From an uncultured Clostridia bacterium (lineage in GTDB: Bacteria; Bacillota; Clostridia; Oscillospirales; Acutalibacteraceae): a stretch of DNA of 49,176 nucleotides. Positions 49,102 to 49,176 of this stretch are shown here, one piece after another. The stretch's first letter is position 1. Each line of letters opens with the position of its first letter. Both the position numbers and the translations under genes were made by a program. The notes under the pieces are model-generated. The model saw only the letters and a list, made by a program, of their open reading frames with translations. It was not told the origin of the DNA and searched no databases. Location of the stretch: contig CANPWP010000014.1 in NCBI GenBank assembly GCA_947584595.1, positions 1 to 49,176 of the forward strand, read 5' to 3'.

Positions 49102-49176
49102 GGATTATAGTCAATAAAGTGGACAAGAGAAATCACAAAAAATAAATATTTTCAAATTGGTCTGGAGAAAGACCAT
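49102..49176. mobile_element. Possible insertion-sequence end at window edge
   Basis: TAGTCAATAAAGTGGACAAGA begins where the coiled-coil gene loses its reading frame. It looks like a terminal inverted repeat of an IS3-type element, but no transposase is visible before the window ends. Confidence 0.3.

Overview
The window looks like chromosome of an AT-rich, low-GC Gram-positive anaerobe, most likely an Oscillospiraceae/Ruminococcus-like gut Clostridium. The evidence is AGGAGG-type ribosome binding sites, type I dockerins, an ECF vitamin transporter, class C sortases with an LPQTG pilin, MobL-type conjugation genes and Clostridia-type toxin-antitoxin (TA) genes. No rRNA or definite species marker is present.

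Layout. (1) 1-2250: the edge of a visibly more GC-rich integrative element on the minus strand (DUF6075-like protein, two ArdA-like proteins, a small element protein), abutting a fragment of an IS3-type transposase. (2) 2300-9400: core chromosome. A tRNA-Gln is followed by a minus-strand operon under a cobalamin riboswitch: a DUF4430-dockerin protein, a prenyltransferase/squalene-cyclase-like repeat protein with a C-terminal membrane anchor, a DUF4430 lipoprotein, then EcfT, a fused two-domain EcfA and an S component. DUF4430 and the alpha/alpha-barrel repeats are the two folds of animal intrinsic factor/transcobalamin, so the operon reads as cell-surface B12 capture plus ECF import. A tRNA-Arg-His-Lys cluster and a structured, probably non-coding region follow. 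(3) 9800-15120: an array of small modules separated by copies of a 17-bp palindrome (TGTCCCTC-N-GAGGGACA). Modules include an intact CptIN-like type III TA system, a ToxIN-like type III TA locus whose toxin is broken but whose repeat RNA is intact, a ribbon-helix-helix protein with a RelE/ParE-type pair, ssb, and an HTH regulator module.

(4) 15300-38500: a long minus-strand conjugation region. It runs from a thioester-type adhesin fused to an LPQTG pilin, through a class C sortase, VirB2-, VirB6-, VirB3- and VirB4-like proteins, a CHAP hydrolase, a lipoprotein, two accessory proteins, a MobL relaxase with a very long Sel1-repeat tail, a second sortase and a TOPRIM protein, to VirD4 and a tandem-winged-helix replication-initiator-like protein. 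No integrase is visible. (5) 38500-49176: a cargo zone in which most units end in copies of one AGACAGAG...CTCTGTCT terminator. It holds three secreted proteins sharing a nearly identical signal-peptide-plus-dockerin front but with unrelated C-termini (one a transglutaminase-like protease), an orphan copy of one such C-terminus, small regulators, a DGNHR-motif protein, a three-gene membrane-associated unit of unknown function, a TIR-STING-like protein, and a membrane/coiled-coil gene cut off near the right edge.

The main candidates for something new are the palindrome-delimited TA/accessory module array, the dockerin-front/variable-tail proteins, and the B12-regulated transcobalamin-like surface system with a dockerin. 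All functional statements rest on reading the sequence and recalled family knowledge; no searches were run.
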